Source of the DNA: Dehalococcoidia bacterium UBA1332
GTDB lineage: Bacteria > Chloroflexota > Dehalococcoidia > Lucifugimonadales > Lucifugimonadaceae
Assembly: GCA_002306745.1 (NCBI GenBank)
Contig: DBSW01000051.1
Location: forward strand, 1 to 13,124
Direction: 5' to 3'
DNA length: 13,124 bases
Part shown: piece after piece, positions 12,287 through 13,124 of the stretch
How the letters are laid out: each line of letters starts with the position of its first letter
How positions within the stretch are numbered: the first letter of the stretch is position 1
Notes under the pieces: generated by a model
Databases searched by the model: none
Seen by the model: only the letters and a program-made list of their open reading frames with translations
What the model was told of the DNA's origin: nothing
Program-made: the position numbers and the translations under genes

Positions 12287-13124
12287 TAGTAAATGTGGGT
12301 CAGTTTTGGAATATAGGCATCTTGGACAATCAGGTTTGGAAGTATCGGAAATAGGTTTAGGGGCCAATAGTTTTGGCGAGCCAGGTAGGCGTGATCGTCC
12401 TGAATCTGAAGCAATTGTTCATGCAGCTATAGATCACGGCATAAACTTCATAGATACATCTAATGTTTATGCGCAGGGTCTTTCCGAGGAGTATATAGGT
12501 CATGCTCTCAAGGGCCGGCGCGATGAAATGTTGATTGGCACTAAGTTTGGATCAATGCGGAGACAAGGGCCCAATAATTTTGGTGGATCCAGAATTTTTG
12601 TTATGCGTTCAGTTGAAGATAGTTTGAAGAGGCTGCAAACCGACTATATAGACGTTTATATGATTCACCGACCAGACATACGTATGCCTATTGAGGAAAC
12701 ACTTCGTGCTTTAGATGATCTTGTTCGCGCCGGCAAGGTTCGATACACGGCTGGCTGCAACTTTGAGGCTTGGCGTTTAGTGAACGCTGAATGGACTAAT
12801 CGCAAAAATGGGTTTGTTTCATTGACGTCATCGCAGTTCGCATATTCGATGATGACGCGGGCCGCTGAAGCAGAGATGATACCGGCCTGTCGAGAGCTAG
12901 GATTGAGTGTGGTTCCATACTTGCCATTGGCTGCTGGAATGTTGTCTGGAAAGGTGAATACATCCGGTTCCGCACCAAAGGGTACGAGGCTTGCTTTGCA
13001 AGAGGCAATGGGTGAAAGATGGATTACTCCACGCAACCTCGACCTTGTAGATCGTTTAAGTCGTTGGGCGGAGGAAAGAGGTAAGACTGTATTGGAGTTG
13101 GCTTTCGCCTGGTTGCTAGCCGAG
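12276..13124 (+). CDS. Aldo/keto reductase, 3' part beyond the window
   Basis: Partial NAD(P)H-dependent oxidoreductase; the frame stays open to the window edge. Numbered from the TTG at 12306 (273 aa visible), it starts EYRHLGQSGLEVSEIGLG, which aligns with the usual start of the family. It carries the catalytic tetrad Asp50 (FIDTSNVYAQG), Tyr55, Lys80 (GTKFG) and His121 (MIHRPD). The segment 177-215, including SQFAYS and VVPYLPLAAGMLSG, is the cofactor-binding half. Full members are about 310-340 aa, so some 40-60 residues are missing. The start is uncertain: the in-frame ATG at 12276 adds ten residues (MHLNSKCGSV) outside the family alignment, and the TTG at 12306 fits homology better; neither has a good ribosome site. 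It is divergent from the sulfatase and may act on a sugar carbonyl. Confidence 0.88.
   Translation, partial: MHLNSKCGSVLEYRHLGQSGLEVSEIGLGANSFGEPGRRDRPESEAIVHAAIDHGINFIDTSNVYAQGLSEEYIGHALKGRRDEMLIGTKFGSMRRQGPNNFGGSRIFVMRSVEDSLKRLQTDYIDVYMIHRPDIRMPIEETLRALDDLVRAGKVRYTAGCNFEAWRLVNAEWTNRKNGFVSLTSSQFAYSMMTRAAEAEMIPACRELGLSVVPYLPLAAGMLSGKVNTSGSAPKGTRLALQEAMGERWITPRNLDLVDRLSRWAEERGKTVLELAFAWLLAE

Noticed and set aside
12212..12367. 52-codon N-terminal extension of the sulfatase
   Set aside because: The family alignment starts at the ATG at 12211. The extension overlaps the reductase coding region and the predicted divergent promoter, and it contains no signal peptide.
12665..13036. 123-codon open frame on the - strand
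   Set aside because: It is fully antisense to the aldo/keto reductase, whose catalytic residues and family motifs are unmistakable.

Overview
The window (13,124 bp) looks like a chromosomal catabolic island of a free-living bacterium, most likely a Chloroflexota member and possibly a marine SAR202-type lineage. This rests on a solute-binding lipoprotein whose lipobox is followed by a Val/Glu/Thr-rich tail of the kind common in Chloroflexota binding proteins, on a modest G+C content, and on the mix of enolase-superfamily, amidohydrolase and sulfatase genes. The assignment is inference from gene style; there is no rRNA or other phylogenetic marker here.

Layout. After a non-coding leader (1-228), the + strand carries two ATPases of a peptide/opine/sugar-type (DppD/DppF) ABC importer (229-2291). 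An enolase-superfamily acid-sugar dehydratase (2432-3625), a UxuA/mannonate-dehydratase-like TIM barrel (3699-4676) and a translationally coupled four-helix membrane protein of unknown function (4676-5152) follow. A 308-bp gap holds a good sigma70-like promoter and a possible 26-codon leader ORF. Next come the substrate-binding lipoprotein (5461-7419), a strong intrinsic terminator (7444-7488), the two permeases DppB and DppC (7522-9410, overlapping by ATGA), and an amidohydrolase/deacetylase (9461-10630). Convergent to these, on the - strand, is a cytoplasmic-type sulfatase (10688-12211). Divergent from the sulfatase, and running off the right edge, is an aldo/keto reductase (from about 12276).

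How the genes could work together (inference). The binding protein captures a solute, DppBC with DppDF import it, and cytoplasmic enzymes trim it (sulfatase for a sulfate ester, amidohydrolase for an acyl or amide group). The two dehydratases would convert a sugar acid to its 2-keto-3-deoxy form, and the aldo/keto reductase would act on a carbonyl. All five parts of one importer are present, but they are split by three catabolic genes. The solute is probably an acidic, perhaps sulfated or acylated, sugar rather than a peptide.

No tRNA, rRNA, CRISPR array, insertion sequence or phage gene was seen. The most interesting points are the coupled leader ORF in front of the binding protein, the terminator placed between binding protein and permeases, the side-by-side pair of unrelated dehydratase folds, active-site departures in the enolase-superfamily protein and the amidohydrolase, and a compact divergent promoter between sulfatase and reductase.
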